From Alphaproteobacteria bacterium UBA1301 (GTDB lineage: Bacteria; Pseudomonadota; Alphaproteobacteria; Micropepsales; Micropepsaceae): a DNA stretch of 64,000 bases. The notes under the pieces were generated by a model. It saw only the letters and a program-made list of their open reading frames with translations. It was not told where the DNA came from and did no database searches. The position numbers and the translations under genes were made by a program. The DNA lies in contig DBUB01000012.1 of the NCBI GenBank assembly GCA_002307725.1, forward strand, positions 1-64,000, written 5' to 3'. The number at the start of each line of letters is the position of its first letter. Within the stretch, counting starts at the first letter, position 1. This document shows positions 34,901 to 47,386 of the stretch, piece by piece.

Positions 34901-35145
34901 TTCCCCGGTCCGGTGTTACCCGGACAATGGAATATGACGCGCAGATGTTCACCATCGCCTTAACGCGGGTCGACAGTACGAATCCTATTTTTCAGTTAAG
35001 AGGGGGAACGGTATAAACCGGCCGTTAATCAAGCCTGACAGGTTTCGCCGATCGGTTGGGTAGCGCGACGTTTTTTTAATCAGTGACATCTATATTGCGA
35101 ATATCCGGCGCTCAGACCGGAGGGCTATTAAACGGGTGGGTAGAG

Positions 35146-35460
35146 ATGAGCACTAAGAAATTTGGCATGTTGGTTGCCGGCGCGGCCGTAGCGATGTTGA
35201 TTGCGACACCGGCGGTGGCGGGTAATCTGGCGGAACAGTTTGCGAGCTGCGCTTCGAAGTTTGCCAGCTCCAAGCAGGCGGCAAGCGTCATGCTGGAATG
35301 CACGGCCGCCGACGGCAAGTTGAGCGACTGCAAAGTCCTTGAAGCGCCGGCTCCGGCGGCGGGATTCGACAAGGCCGCGATGTGCGTGGCCGAGGCGCTG
35401 CCGGTCGGTTCGCGCACTGGCTCAATCAAGGTTCCAATCAAGTTCGAACCGTCGAAGTAA
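35146..35460 (+). CDS. Small exported protein with TonB C-terminal-like fold
   Basis: The 104-residue product has a signal peptide (residues 1-26, ATPAVAG). The mature part (VMLECTAADGKLSDCKVLEAPAP, GFDKAAMCVAEAL, GSIKVPIKFEPSK) follows the pattern of TonB C-terminal domains, but without the membrane anchor or Pro-rich spacer. Three or four cysteines could form disulfides in the periplasm. ATG 35146 has GTAGAG upstream. The role is unknown; free TonB-C-like proteins are common in this class of bacteria. Confidence 0.7.
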   Translation: MSTKKFGMLVAGAAVAMLIATPAVAGNLAEQFASCASKFASSKQAASVMLECTAADGKLSDCKVLEAPAPAAGFDKAAMCVAEALPVGSRTGSIKVPIKFEPSK

Positions 35461-35543
35461 GTTCTCTCAGCTCAAGCGACGGCATGTTGGGACGGCGGTC
35501 GCTAGGGCCTCTTGATTGTCGCGTTCCTGGCACACGCGCACTC

Positions 35544-35561
35544 CCCGCCGGATCCGGCGGG
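35544..35561. terminator. Palindrome between convergent genes, possible bidirectional terminator
   Basis: CCCGCCGGATCCGGCGGG is a perfect 18-nt palindrome between the stop at 35460 (plus) and the greA stop at 35590 (minus). There is no good T-run on either side, so its terminator role is only positional. Confidence 0.4.
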
Positions 35562-35589
35562 AGGCCGCTTTGTTGCGTTCGGATCGAAC

Positions 35590-36063
35590 TCAGATCCACT
35601 CGACTTTCAGGATTTCGTAGGACCGCGCGCCGCCCGGCGTGGTGACTTCCACGCTGTCGCCTTTGTTCTTGCCGATGAGGGCACGGGCGATTGGCGAGGA
35701 AATCGAGATGCGCCCGTTCTTGGCGTCGGCTTCGAAATCGCCCACGATCTGAAACTTGCGCTTTTCGTTGGTGTCTTCGTCGGCCAGGGTCACGGTCGCG
35801 CCGAACTTCACCATCGAACCCGACAGTTTCGACACGTCGATGACGTCGGCGCGGCCGATCTGGTCTTCCAGCTCGATGACGCGGCCTTCGATGAACGACT
35901 GGCGTTCCTTGGCAGCATGATACTCGGCGTTTTCCGAGAGGTCGCCATGCGCCCGCGCCTCGGCGATCATGCCGATCACCGCGTGACGCTCCACGTTTTT
36001 AAGCTGATCGATCTCCTCTTCGAGGGCTTTGTAGCCCGAGGCGGTCATCGGTATACGTTCCAT
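35590..36063 (-). CDS. greA: Transcription elongation factor GreA
   Basis: GreA rescues backtracked RNA polymerase by stimulating transcript cleavage. The 157-residue product has the N-terminal coiled coil with the acidic tip ARAHGDLSENAEYHAAKERQ and the C-terminal FKBP-like domain ending GGARSYEILKVEWI. It lies downstream of carB on the same strand, a common order in alphaproteobacteria (carA-carB-greA), but with a 211-nt gap that suggests its own promoter. Confidence 0.96.
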   Translation of the reverse strand: MERIPMTASGYKALEEEIDQLKNVERHAVIGMIAEARAHGDLSENAEYHAAKERQSFIEGRVIELEDQIGRADVIDVSKLSGSMVKFGATVTLADEDTNEKRKFQIVGDFEADAKNGRISISSPIARALIGKNKGDSVEVTTPGGARSYEILKVEWI

Positions 36064-36159
36064 GGTGTCCCTACTATCGGCAAAGCCTCTCCCTCCCGCT
36101 CACGCGAGGCCGTCCGGCCGGAGGCGGTAGTGAAAGGATTCCGCTAACACGTTGACGTT

Positions 36160-36180
36160 ACAGGAGCTACAAACTCCTGT
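36160..36180 (-). promoter_or_regulatory. Inverted repeat in the greA leader
   Basis: ACAGGAG (36160-36166) and CTCCTGT (36174-36180) form a perfect 7-bp inverted repeat about 100 nt upstream of greA. It could be an operator or an RNA hairpin; no U-run follows. Confidence 0.35.
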
Positions 36181-36274
36181 GCGAAGCGGATACGAGCAAA
36201 GTCTAAGGCCGCTGGCGCACGACTGCAAGGGTGCCGGGACGGCCCTCCCCTGCAAGTTTCTCATTAAGCCCTTG

Positions 36275-39634
<3,360 letters not shown>

Positions 39635-39865
39635 TTTCTTCTCGCGCGCATCGTCGGGCACGCGAATGTCGCACCCGGGCTCGACCAAATTGCAGGTTAA
39701 GGGGATCGTCTAACCCCAACCGGGGGGGCACGCAACCCTGCTGTCACAATATGTTGTGCAAGCTGGGCGGGAGGGAATTGGGTCCTTCTCGTCAGCCCCG
39801 ATTCGCCCCCCCCAATCGGCTCGACTTGGCCGCTTGTCTCTCACCGCCGCCTTGATACGAAAGAC

Positions 39866-39895
39866 GGGCGGGCCACCATCTCCAGCGGCCCGCCC
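39866..39895 (-). terminator. Probable terminator of the GH95 gene
   Basis: A 9-bp GC stem GGGCGGGCC/GGCCCGCCC with a 12-nt loop lies about 20 nt past the minus-strand stop and is followed by GTCTTTCGT. The U-run is weak. The rest of the 39635-39914 gap shows no gene; it has a small palindrome cacaatatgttgtg near 39743. Confidence 0.55.
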
Positions 39896-39914
39896 TTTGA
39901 CTACGGCCGGAGCG

Positions 39915-42557
39915 TCACGACGCCGCGTTCAACTGCGTGGCCCAATCTAGAGGATTGCGGGTTCCAAGCTTCAGTCGAAGCTCGACCGGCTTTCCCGCCG
40001 GCAAATGCAGTTCGCACGTCGCCGTATTTGGCTTTATGCCCGCGGCCAAAACGCCCGCGGTCGCACTGACTTTTTCGATGCCCTGCCGCGCGATCAGCGT
40101 GACGTCCTGGTTGCGGAACGAGGTCACTTTGAGGTCCACCGTTCGCGCTGTCATATCCCAAGCCAGGGTATCGATGCGGGCAAAGGTACGCGCCAGCATG
40201 CCGTTGATGGCGCCTTTGGTCAGCGTATGCGGCAGCGCCGGCAAGACTTCGATCACGCCAGGACGCGAGTAAAGCAGCATCTCCATCATGATGGCGGGAA
40301 TGCCGCCTTGCGCATCGGGCATCGGGAAAGCCCAGGGATCGTGCGAGCAGCGCATCGTCGCGGCGACGTAGCCCTGTTCGATCAACTGGCGCAGTTCGGT
40401 GTCGACCATGTACTCGTCTTTGAGGCGGGCACCGACCAGGGCGCGATGGCAGCGGCCATGCGCGGCCAGCCGTTCCGGCACGCGCTTGCGATCGGCCAGC
40501 ATCGCGGCCAGGGCCAGTTTCGGCGTGCGATCCGGATCGATATCGTCACCCGGCCAGACGCCATAGAGATGGGAAACATGGCGATGGGCGTAACGTTCTT
40601 CGAGACCGGGCCATGACCATTCCTTCAGGGTGCCATCCGGCTCCATCAAGTAGGGCGGCATCTTCGCCAGCATCGCCTTCCATTTCGGAATCTGATCGGC
40701 GTCGGTGCCGAGGACTTCGCAGGCGTTGATCAGGTTGGACAGCACTTCGCGGCAGACCGAAATATCCATGGTGGCGTTGAGCACCATCATGCACGATGCG
40801 GTCAGGTTGCCGGGATTGTTCTCAGGCGAGAACGAAGGCGCGAAGACGTAATTGCCGTCCTTGTCGGTGACGGTCAGGAAATCCTCATAGAACAGGGCCA
40901 GTTCCTTCAAGCCCGGAACGACGCGCTTTTTGAGGAATTCGCGATCGCCGTTGCAGAGATAGGTGTCCCAGAATGGGCGGTAGCACCAGCCGCCGGCGGA
41001 AATCCAATAAGGATGCGGCCAGATTTCCTTGGTGGAGTCGGCATAGCTGTAGTGATAGCTGACGCCGATGCCCTTGTCGGGCAGCAGCGGATAGGAGGTG
41101 CCGCGGGCGCCAAAAATGTTCTTGGCATTGATCCGGCAGTCGGGCGCAATCGACTCCATCCAGTCGAAATACGCGTTCATGCCTTCGCGCAGATCGCTTT
41201 GCGGCGCATGGGCAATCTGCAAATTGATATTGGCGTTCACCTCCGCCATCATCGTCGGATATTTGCCGCTGGTGTAGATGAACCAGTGGCGGCCCATCCC
41301 GAAGATCTTTTCGAGCAGGGCAGGCGAATAGTCCTCGCGCGAGCGCTGATCGGCCAGAAGCTCTTCCGTCGACAGGCCGTACTGGGCGCTGCCGCCAAAA
41401 TCGACGCCGACCCGGTTGAACGCCTCGGCCAGCACCGGGCGATGGCGGGCCAGAAGCGCGTCATAATCCGGTTTGATCGCGTCCACCGCGCGGCGCAACG
41501 CGTCCACATTCTTTTCGCTGTAATCGGCGAACCAGGCGATACGCGTCAGCAGCAATACGGACGACGCGTTCTCGACGACCAGGGTGTCCCCGTCCAAGCG
41601 GGCGGTGCCGCCGTCGCGCACGACGCGGACGACGCTGGCATAGCCGCTGTTATCGGCGGACGGATCGAGCCGGCACTTGAGGATCAGCCGTTTCTCGTTG
41701 AAGTCCTGATGGAATTCGCTTTCGCCCGAGGTAACGTTGCCCCACCAGCGCAACGGCGCGTTGGGCTTCTTCACCGTAATCCGGACGTTAAGCTTTTGGT
41801 CCTTCGGCGCGGTCAGCCGTTGAACGACGACGTCATCGGGGCGTGATGCAAAGGCCTTGCGCTGCCAGTCGCCGTTGCCGTCGGTCCAATGCACCGCGAT
41901 CTCGCCGCTCTCAAAATCGACGGTGCGCAAATAGCTGGTAGCGGTTCCGGCTTTCGGAAGGTCGATCGCCATTTGGAACGCGGACACAGTCGAATGCGGG
42001 AAGGTGTTCTTCTTGACTGGACTTTCGTCCATCACCTTGAAAGCGTATTCGGCGGCTTCCTGGTATTTGCCGTTGAGCAGCATCTGGCGCAGCTCCGGCA
42101 GGATGTGCGCCGCCTTGGGCGCCTCTATCGGCCGCTTCCACGGCATCAACAAGGCCTCGTGGTGGAAGACAAGTTTATCCGCATACGGATCGCATGTCTC
42201 TTCGATATACATCGGGCCGTTGCCGGTCGTGAGCCCTTCGCTCACGATTTTGCCGGGTGCGATGCTGCAGAACCCTTTCTTCGGGACGATGCCGCGGACG
42301 AGACGTTCCGGAAGCGGCATTGGTGAAATACCACCCGGCAGTTTGGATCCGGCTGGCACCGGCGCCTTCGGCAAGAACCCGTCCGCCTGGGCGCGATGGA
42401 GATAGTCGGCGGAACGGTTCTCCGCGGGCGGTCGCGCCAGCGATTTGGTTGGTTTTTGGGGAATGGCTTTCGCCGCGATGGCTGGCGTAAGCAATGCGGA
42501 AGAACTCGCCAAGCCGACGGCGAGCGTACCACTTTTAAGAAATTCTCGGCGTTTCAC
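39915..42557 (-). CDS. Tat-exported glycoside hydrolase family 95-type protein (alpha-fucosidase/galactosidase-like)
   Basis: The 880-residue product begins with a twin-arginine signal (KRREFLKSG followed by a hydrophobic stretch to TPAIAA). The catalytic part matches GH95 by the (alpha/alpha)6-barrel blocks EVNANINLQIAHAPQSDL, HRHVSHLYGVWPGDDIDP and MMEMLLYSRPGVIEVLPALP. GTG 42557 has GGGAGG 5 nt upstream and puts the Tat motif at the N-terminus; the frame to 42662 has no such signal. Known GH95 enzymes release L-fucose or L-galactose from plant or host glycans. The neighbouring gene on the same strand is a tryptophanase. Confidence 0.85.
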   Translation of the reverse strand: MKRREFLKSGTLAVGLASSSALLTPAIAAKAIPQKPTKSLARPPAENRSADYLHRAQADGFLPKAPVPAGSKLPGGISPMPLPERLVRGIVPKKGFCSIAPGKIVSEGLTTGNGPMYIEETCDPYADKLVFHHEALLMPWKRPIEAPKAAHILPELRQMLLNGKYQEAAEYAFKVMDESPVKKNTFPHSTVSAFQMAIDLPKAGTATSYLRTVDFESGEIAVHWTDGNGDWQRKAFASRPDDVVVQRLTAPKDQKLNVRITVKKPNAPLRWWGNVTSGESEFHQDFNEKRLILKCRLDPSADNSGYASVVRVVRDGGTARLDGDTLVVENASSVLLLTRIAWFADYSEKNVDALRRAVDAIKPDYDALLARHRPVLAEAFNRVGVDFGGSAQYGLSTEELLADQRSREDYSPALLEKIFGMGRHWFIYTSGKYPTMMAEVNANINLQIAHAPQSDLREGMNAYFDWMESIAPDCRINAKNIFGARGTSYPLLPDKGIGVSYHYSYADSTKEIWPHPYWISAGGWCYRPFWDTYLCNGDREFLKKRVVPGLKELALFYEDFLTVTDKDGNYVFAPSFSPENNPGNLTASCMMVLNATMDISVCREVLSNLINACEVLGTDADQIPKWKAMLAKMPPYLMEPDGTLKEWSWPGLEERYAHRHVSHLYGVWPGDDIDPDRTPKLALAAMLADRKRVPERLAAHGRCHRALVGARLKDEYMVDTELRQLIEQGYVAATMRCSHDPWAFPMPDAQGGIPAIMMEMLLYSRPGVIEVLPALPHTLTKGAINGMLARTFARIDTLAWDMTARTVDLKVTSFRNQDVTLIARQGIEKVSATAGVLAAGIKPNTATCELHLPAGKPVELRLKLGTRNPLDWATQLNAAS

Positions 42558-42715
42558 AACATCCTCCCTTGCCGGAATCCCAAACGAAAACTTCGAATGG
42601 CTTCCAGCGTGTCCTGTTGTTTTTTTCGCGGTCGGACGGGAGACGTGACGGCCGCCTGACATCGCGATGGATGAGGAAGTCTAGCGCGCAATTTTCCGGC
42701 CGGCAATTACTCATA

Positions 42716-42742
42716 CAAATTCAAATTTGATCTTTGAATTTG
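42716..42742 (-). promoter_or_regulatory. Operator-like inverted repeat upstream of the GH95 gene
   Basis: CAAATTCAAA and TTTGAATTTG are perfect 10-bp arms separated by 7 nt, in an AT-rich patch about 160 nt before the GH95 start. The gap 42558-42869 holds no gene, so this is a good candidate binding site for a sugar-responsive repressor or an RNA hairpin. No regulator gene is adjacent. Confidence 0.55.
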
Positions 42743-42869
42743 CCGGGCGTTATCGGATCGCGTCGGCGCGTTACAAACCGGCACGGCCACCGAGTAAACA
42801 AAATGTGAGTTGTGTATCGGTTAGTCTCAGCCATCTGCGGCAAGCGATACCAATACAAAAACCCGCAGA

Positions 42870-44249
42870 TTATCGCTGCATTTCCTGAATCGGTTCGAAT
42901 TTCGCCGAAAAATGCCGCATCCGCTCCGGTTCCCAGGTGATCCGCATGCCTTTCAGCTTGTTCTTCTCGGCCGCGATGGTTTCGAACACTTCCACGATGT
43001 AGTCGGCATGGCTTTGGGTGTAGACGCGCCGCGGCAGCGCCAGGCGCACCAGTTCCATCGGCGCCGGGACTTCGGAGCCGTCGGGATGGCGGCCGAACAT
43101 CACCGAACCGATCTCGCAGGCGCGGATGCCGCCTTCGATGTACATTGCGATCGCTAGCGACTGCCCGGGATATTCCAGCGGCGGGATGTGGGGCAGGAAC
43201 TTCTTGGCATTGATGAAGATGGCGTGGCCGCCGGAGGGCTTCACGGTGTCAACGCCCAGCTTCTCCAGCCGCTCGGCGATATAGGCGGACGTGCGCAGGC
43301 GATAGGCGAGATAATCCTCGTCGACAATTTCTTTCAGACCTTGGGCGATGGCGTCGAGATCGCGCCCCGCCAATCCGCCATAGGTGGGGAAGCCCTCGGT
43401 CAGGATCAGTCGCTCGCGCACCGCCTGCGCCAAGTGATCGTCGTTGAGCGCAAGCCAGCCGCCGATATTGGCGAAGGCGTCTTTCTTGGCGCTCATGGTC
43501 ATGCCGTCGGCGTCGGCAAACATGTCGCGCACGATGGCTTCCACATGGCGCGCGTTCTGACCCGGCTCGCGCAGTTTGATGAAGAACGCATTCTCGGCGA
43601 AGCGGCAGCCGTCGATGATGAAGGGCTTGCCGTATTTGTGCGCCAGCGCCGCCGCGCCGCGGATGTTTTCCAGACTCACCGGTTGGCCGCCGCCGGCGTT
43701 GTTGGTGACGGTCATCATCACGCACGGCACCGCCTCGGCATGGTTGGCCAGGAAGCGCTCAAGCTTGCCGAGGTCCATGTTACCTTTGAAGGGATGCAGA
43801 TTGTCGGGGTCGTGACCTTCGGCGATGACGAGATCGATCGCTTCGGCGCCGGTGGCTTCGATATTGGCGCGGGTGGTGTCGAAGTGGGTGTTGGAGGGAA
43901 CTTGTTTGCTCACGCCGCCGAGCACCGAAAACAGGATCGCTTCCGCTGCGCGACCCTGATGCGTCGGCAGGATATGCTTGAAGGGGAACAGTGTCTTCAC
44001 CGCTGCCTCAAAACGGAAGAAAGAGGGACTGCCGGCATAAGATTCATCGCCGCCGAGCAAGGCCGATTGCTGCGCCGCGCTCATCGCTGAGGTGCCGGAG
44101 TCGGTAAGGAGGTCGATCAAGACATCGTCGGAATGCAGCGAGAACAGATTGTAATGCGCTGCCGCGACAAAGCATTCGCGCTCGTCGCGCGTCGTCATGC
44201 GGATCGGCTCCACGACCTTGATGCGGAACGGCTCGATGATGGTTCTCAT
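42870..44249 (-). CDS. tnaA: Tryptophanase
   Basis: This is a PLP-dependent beta-eliminating lyase that splits tryptophan to indole, pyruvate and ammonia. The 459-residue product is full length. The PLP lysine is Lys256 in TMSAKKDAFANIGG, and THQGRAAE, NAGGGQPVSL and EGFPTYGGL are family blocks. Two positions separate tryptophanase from tyrosine phenol-lyase: Asp124 (HFDTTR) and Ile380 (ACEIGS), where phenol-lyases have Thr and Arg. Both point to tryptophanase. ATG 44249 is chosen; the 13 extra residues back to 44288 are encoded by a repeat element. There is no tnaC-like leader and no tnaB permease. Confidence 0.9.
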   Translation of the reverse strand: MRTIIEPFRIKVVEPIRMTTRDERECFVAAAHYNLFSLHSDDVLIDLLTDSGTSAMSAAQQSALLGGDESYAGSPSFFRFEAAVKTLFPFKHILPTHQGRAAEAILFSVLGGVSKQVPSNTHFDTTRANIEATGAEAIDLVIAEGHDPDNLHPFKGNMDLGKLERFLANHAEAVPCVMMTVTNNAGGGQPVSLENIRGAAALAHKYGKPFIIDGCRFAENAFFIKLREPGQNARHVEAIVRDMFADADGMTMSAKKDAFANIGGWLALNDDHLAQAVRERLILTEGFPTYGGLAGRDLDAIAQGLKEIVDEDYLAYRLRTSAYIAERLEKLGVDTVKPSGGHAIFINAKKFLPHIPPLEYPGQSLAIAMYIEGGIRACEIGSVMFGRHPDGSEVPAPMELVRLALPRRVYTQSHADYIVEVFETIAAEKNKLKGMRITWEPERMRHFSAKFEPIQEMQR

Positions 44250-44259
44250 GGCGCTCTCA

Positions 44260-44430
44260 CTGTTATCCCCGGCTGAGCAAGCGCGCATTGGCGCGGCTGC
44301 GAAGGGACGGACCTAGGTTACAGAGTTGTGAGATGTTTGCGTAACGCACAGATCGCGTAATCGCCTCCAGCGCCGCGCATAGCTCCGGCACCTGGGTCCC
44401 CTTGCGCTGCGCACTTCAGCCGGGGATGAC
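44260..44430. repeat. Inverted repeat pair in the tnaA leader, third copy of the dispersed family
   Basis: The left arm 44260-44318 (ctgttatccccggctg ... ggacctaggt) and right arm 44389-44430 (cacctgggtcccc ... agccggggatgac) are diverged reverse complements. They match the pairs near 5.4-5.7 and 12.2-12.3 kb. The pair fills the whole gap between tnaA and the DUF4340 gene, so the tnaA promoter must lie inside it or further upstream. Confidence 0.65.
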
Positions 44431-44434
44431 AGCG

Positions 44435-45484
44435 CTATTTCTTCGGCTTGAGCAGGCTTTCCAGCGTCGGGGCGAAGGCGCTGACCTTGAACGCGGGCAG
44501 TTTGAAGACCCAGCCTTCGGCGCGGGCGTTGATTGCCAAGGCTTCCTTGGCCGCCTTTTGGTTACCGGGCGCGGCGTTGGCGAACAGGCGTGTCCAGGTG
44601 TCGCTCCCCTGCGTCACCAGATCGACCGTGACGGTGAGGCCATCGAAGGTCTGCAAGACCAGCCGTGCAGCATTGCTGAAATCGAACGCTGTGGCGGACT
44701 TGATGTCATCGAAACCGAAATCGGCCAGCGCCGCGGCCGTGGTATCGGCGGCGCCCGCAAAGGCAAGCTCGCGGCCCTTTGGCAGCGGCGCGATCGCGAA
44801 CGGCACATTGGGATTTTGGCGGCTCGTGGTGTAGGCGGGGCCGGAGGCGGGCTTGACCTCGGCGGACGCGACGCGGCTGGGGGCGAGGCTGACAACTGCC
44901 TTGTCCATCCAGTCGGCGGGATTGGCCTTGATCTCGGCCGGGCTCTTGGCGAGATAACTCTGGTTTTCGCCAGCGCGGCGCACGAATAGGCCGATGTTCT
45001 CGCCCAGGCTTTCCGATTTGCCGACGATCATCGAGGCGATCACATGGCCCTTTTCGCCCGACAAAGTAACGATGACGCCATTGCCTTGCGGCGGCGGATC
45101 AAGATCGACGTAGGGAAACCACTCGGGACGGTCGGTCTTGGGCTCGACCGTTTCCATCGCGGCGATGGCGACCAGCGTCTGCTTCACGGTTTCGAACGAA
45201 GCCGGATAATTGCCGTGGTCTGGCAGCACCCAGCCTTTTTGCGGCACGAAGGCGACTTGGAAGGCGCCGTATTTCTTCGACACGATGTAGATGCGGGTGA
45301 CGTCGCCTTTGTTCAGCATATGCGCCAACCAGGGGAACACCGGCATCGTCTGGTAGCGCGGCGCCACGACGGCGGCGCGGTAATAGAGCCCGCCGAGCGC
45401 GAGGGCGATGCTGACGAACGCAAGGATGGCCAGCGCCATCAAACGGCGGTCACGGCGGCCATGGAAGAAAGTGGCAACGCGCAT
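44435..45484 (-). CDS. DUF4340 domain-containing membrane protein
   Basis: The 349-residue product has one N-terminal transmembrane helix (about residues 15-36) and a large extracytoplasmic region with DUF4340 character (repeated beta-rich segments, GKSESLGENIGLFVRR, TRLFANAAPGNQK). DUF4340 proteins typically accompany GldA/F/G-like ABC transporters, and this is the last gene of such an operon, 8 nt after gldG. ATG 45484 with AGAGG upstream is preferred to 45535. Confidence 0.85.
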   Translation of the reverse strand: MRVATFFHGRRDRRLMALAILAFVSIALALGGLYYRAAVVAPRYQTMPVFPWLAHMLNKGDVTRIYIVSKKYGAFQVAFVPQKGWVLPDHGNYPASFETVKQTLVAIAAMETVEPKTDRPEWFPYVDLDPPPQGNGVIVTLSGEKGHVIASMIVGKSESLGENIGLFVRRAGENQSYLAKSPAEIKANPADWMDKAVVSLAPSRVASAEVKPASGPAYTTSRQNPNVPFAIAPLPKGRELAFAGAADTTAAALADFGFDDIKSATAFDFSNAARLVLQTFDGLTVTVDLVTQGSDTWTRLFANAAPGNQKAAKEALAINARAEGWVFKLPAFKVSAFAPTLESLLKPKK

Positions 45485-45492
45485 CACGGCCT

Positions 45493-47385
45493 CTAAAGAT
45501 GAATGGCGCGGGCGCGGCGGCGCCGGCGGACCCACGCGATGACGAGCGCGAAGGCTGCGACCAGCAACGGCACTGCCACGATATTGATGAAGGCGAGGAA
45601 ATCGCCGAGCGCATCAACATCCTGGCGCAAATTGTGCTGCACTTGACGCAGTTGGGTGCGAATTTCGATCAGCTGGTGCTTGAACGCGTCGATCGCTGTC
45701 TGTTGCTGCGCCGAGAGCCCAGTTTGCGCATTGGCACCGGTTGAGGTGCCTCCTTGCCCCGATTGCAGCGTCTTGAGCTGCTGTTCGGTATCGGTGAGCT
45801 TGGCCTTGAGTGTGTCTTCCTGCTGCTTGAATTCGCGCTCGGCATCGGCTTGCAACGCGCGCACCAGGGTGAAGGGGCGGTCGTTGGTGGCGCGGGTGCG
45901 CAGCGAAATAAGGTCGCTTGAACCGGTCAGGTTTTCGAGCGCGCCCAAAACGAAGGAGTCGTTGTTGGCGAACGGTGCCGCGACGGCCTTGCCGTACAAC
46001 TGCTCGACCCGCACCCAGAACTCATCCTTGAAGATGTCCGTATCGGCCATCACGATGACATTGATGGCCTTGGCGCTCGTCACTTGCTGGCCGGAAACGC
46101 CCGCGGGCGCGCCGGAGGGATACGACGTCTTGGCCGGGCCGGTGAGGCGCGCGGCGATGATGTATTCCTGGCCGGTGGGAGCGACCGACGCGGCGACATC
46201 CTCCGGGTTGGTCATCGCTTGCAGGCGGGCCTGCGCTACGTCGAGCAGCGCGGCCTGATTGGTCGAGCCCATTAGCGAGGTGAATTTGGTGGTGGCGCTT
46301 TTCAGCGGCCGTAGCGATCCGGCGCTGCCGAGATTGACGACTTTCAGATTGGCGGTGACCGGGTCGTCGCTGGAGAACTGATCGCCGGTCAGGTGCAGCC
46401 ACACCGGATAGGTCATCGGCGGGCCTTCGCGGGAAAGCTGCACATGCTGCGCCAGCTTGAGATCGCCAATTTCCTTGGTGGTGTCGAAACTGATGCCCCA
46501 GGCCTGGAATAGGCGTGGCAGGGTGGAGAACGAGGCCTGCTGGCCCGGCTCCATGGCGCCGCCTTGGGCAAGTTCGGAATTGGGATCGACGAACACCAGC
46601 GCGCGGCCGCCCTTGAGCACGAATTGGTCGATGACATAGGTCTGAGCATCGGTGAGAGCGCCCGGATGGACGATCATCAAGACGTCGGTGCCCGCTGGAA
46701 TCGACGCGAAATCCTGCGGCAGCATCTGGGTGGTGTAGGCCTGCGCCAGCTCCTGATAAATCGCGTAGGGGCGCGAGTGGCCGCTCATCATCGCCTGCAT
46801 GCCGCCGGGCCCAGTTTCGAGCGGCAGACCCGACAGGATCGCGATCTTGTATTTTTTGGGCGACGACAGCCGGTAGATCAGCGTCGTCAAATCATATTCG
46901 AGCAGCCCTTCGCGCTCGGGGCTGAAATAGGGAACGACCTCGCGTCCGTCGATGCGATTGACGCCGACCAAGCCGAAATAGACCGACTCGCCGCTATCGG
47001 TCGGCACCGCGGTGATGCCCGCCGCACCGGCGTCGTCTTCGGCCGGGGTGAAGGGCTCGGGATCGATTTCTTCGAGGATGATCTTGCCGTGGCTGCGCGC
47101 GGCGTATTCGCGCAAGAGATCGCGCACGCGTCCGGCATAGGCACGGGTCTGGGCGTATTGGCTCGCCGCCTTTTTGGAGAAGAAGAAGCGCAGCGTCACC
47201 GGTTCGCTGAGGCTCTTGATGACGTTGCGGGTGCCTTGCGAAAGCGTATAGCGGCCGGTGTCGGTGAGGTCGATCTTGGCAGTGGTGATGGTGGCGTCGA
47301 CCGCGATGTTGAGGCCGAGGAACACGGCGGCGGCGAGTACGATCGACAGAACCGCGTATTTGCGGCGGGAAAGCTGGCTCGTCAT
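45493..47385 (-). CDS. GldG-family ABC transporter auxiliary protein
   Basis: The 630-residue protein has an N-terminal TM helix (12-30) and a GldG/IFT52-like region. That region includes TLSQGTRNVIKSLSEPVTLRFFFS, EIDPEPFTPAEDDA, KYKIAILSGLPLETGPG and DVLMIVHPGALTDAQTYVIDQFVLKGGRALVFVDP. A coiled coil (about 525-590) and a C-terminal TM helix follow, with a basic tail. In Bacteroidetes GldG is linked to gliding, but the family is broad. Here it joins permease and ATPase genes in one operon; the cargo is unknown. Confidence 0.88.
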   Translation of the reverse strand: MTSQLSRRKYAVLSIVLAAAVFLGLNIAVDATITTAKIDLTDTGRYTLSQGTRNVIKSLSEPVTLRFFFSKKAASQYAQTRAYAGRVRDLLREYAARSHGKIILEEIDPEPFTPAEDDAGAAGITAVPTDSGESVYFGLVGVNRIDGREVVPYFSPEREGLLEYDLTTLIYRLSSPKKYKIAILSGLPLETGPGGMQAMMSGHSRPYAIYQELAQAYTTQMLPQDFASIPAGTDVLMIVHPGALTDAQTYVIDQFVLKGGRALVFVDPNSELAQGGAMEPGQQASFSTLPRLFQAWGISFDTTKEIGDLKLAQHVQLSREGPPMTYPVWLHLTGDQFSSDDPVTANLKVVNLGSAGSLRPLKSATTKFTSLMGSTNQAALLDVAQARLQAMTNPEDVAASVAPTGQEYIIAARLTGPAKTSYPSGAPAGVSGQQVTSAKAINVIVMADTDIFKDEFWVRVEQLYGKAVAAPFANNDSFVLGALENLTGSSDLISLRTRATNDRPFTLVRALQADAEREFKQQEDTLKAKLTDTEQQLKTLQSGQGGTSTGANAQTGLSAQQQTAIDAFKHQLIEIRTQLRQVQHNLRQDVDALGDFLAFINIVAVPLLVAAFALVIAWVRRRRRARAIHL

Positions 47386-47386
47386 C

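Noticed and set aside
39900..44250. Polysaccharide utilisation locus
   Set aside because: The GH95 gene has no SusC/D pair, no sugar transporter and no further glycosidases adjacent; the TonB receptor is 10 kb away and transcribed separately.
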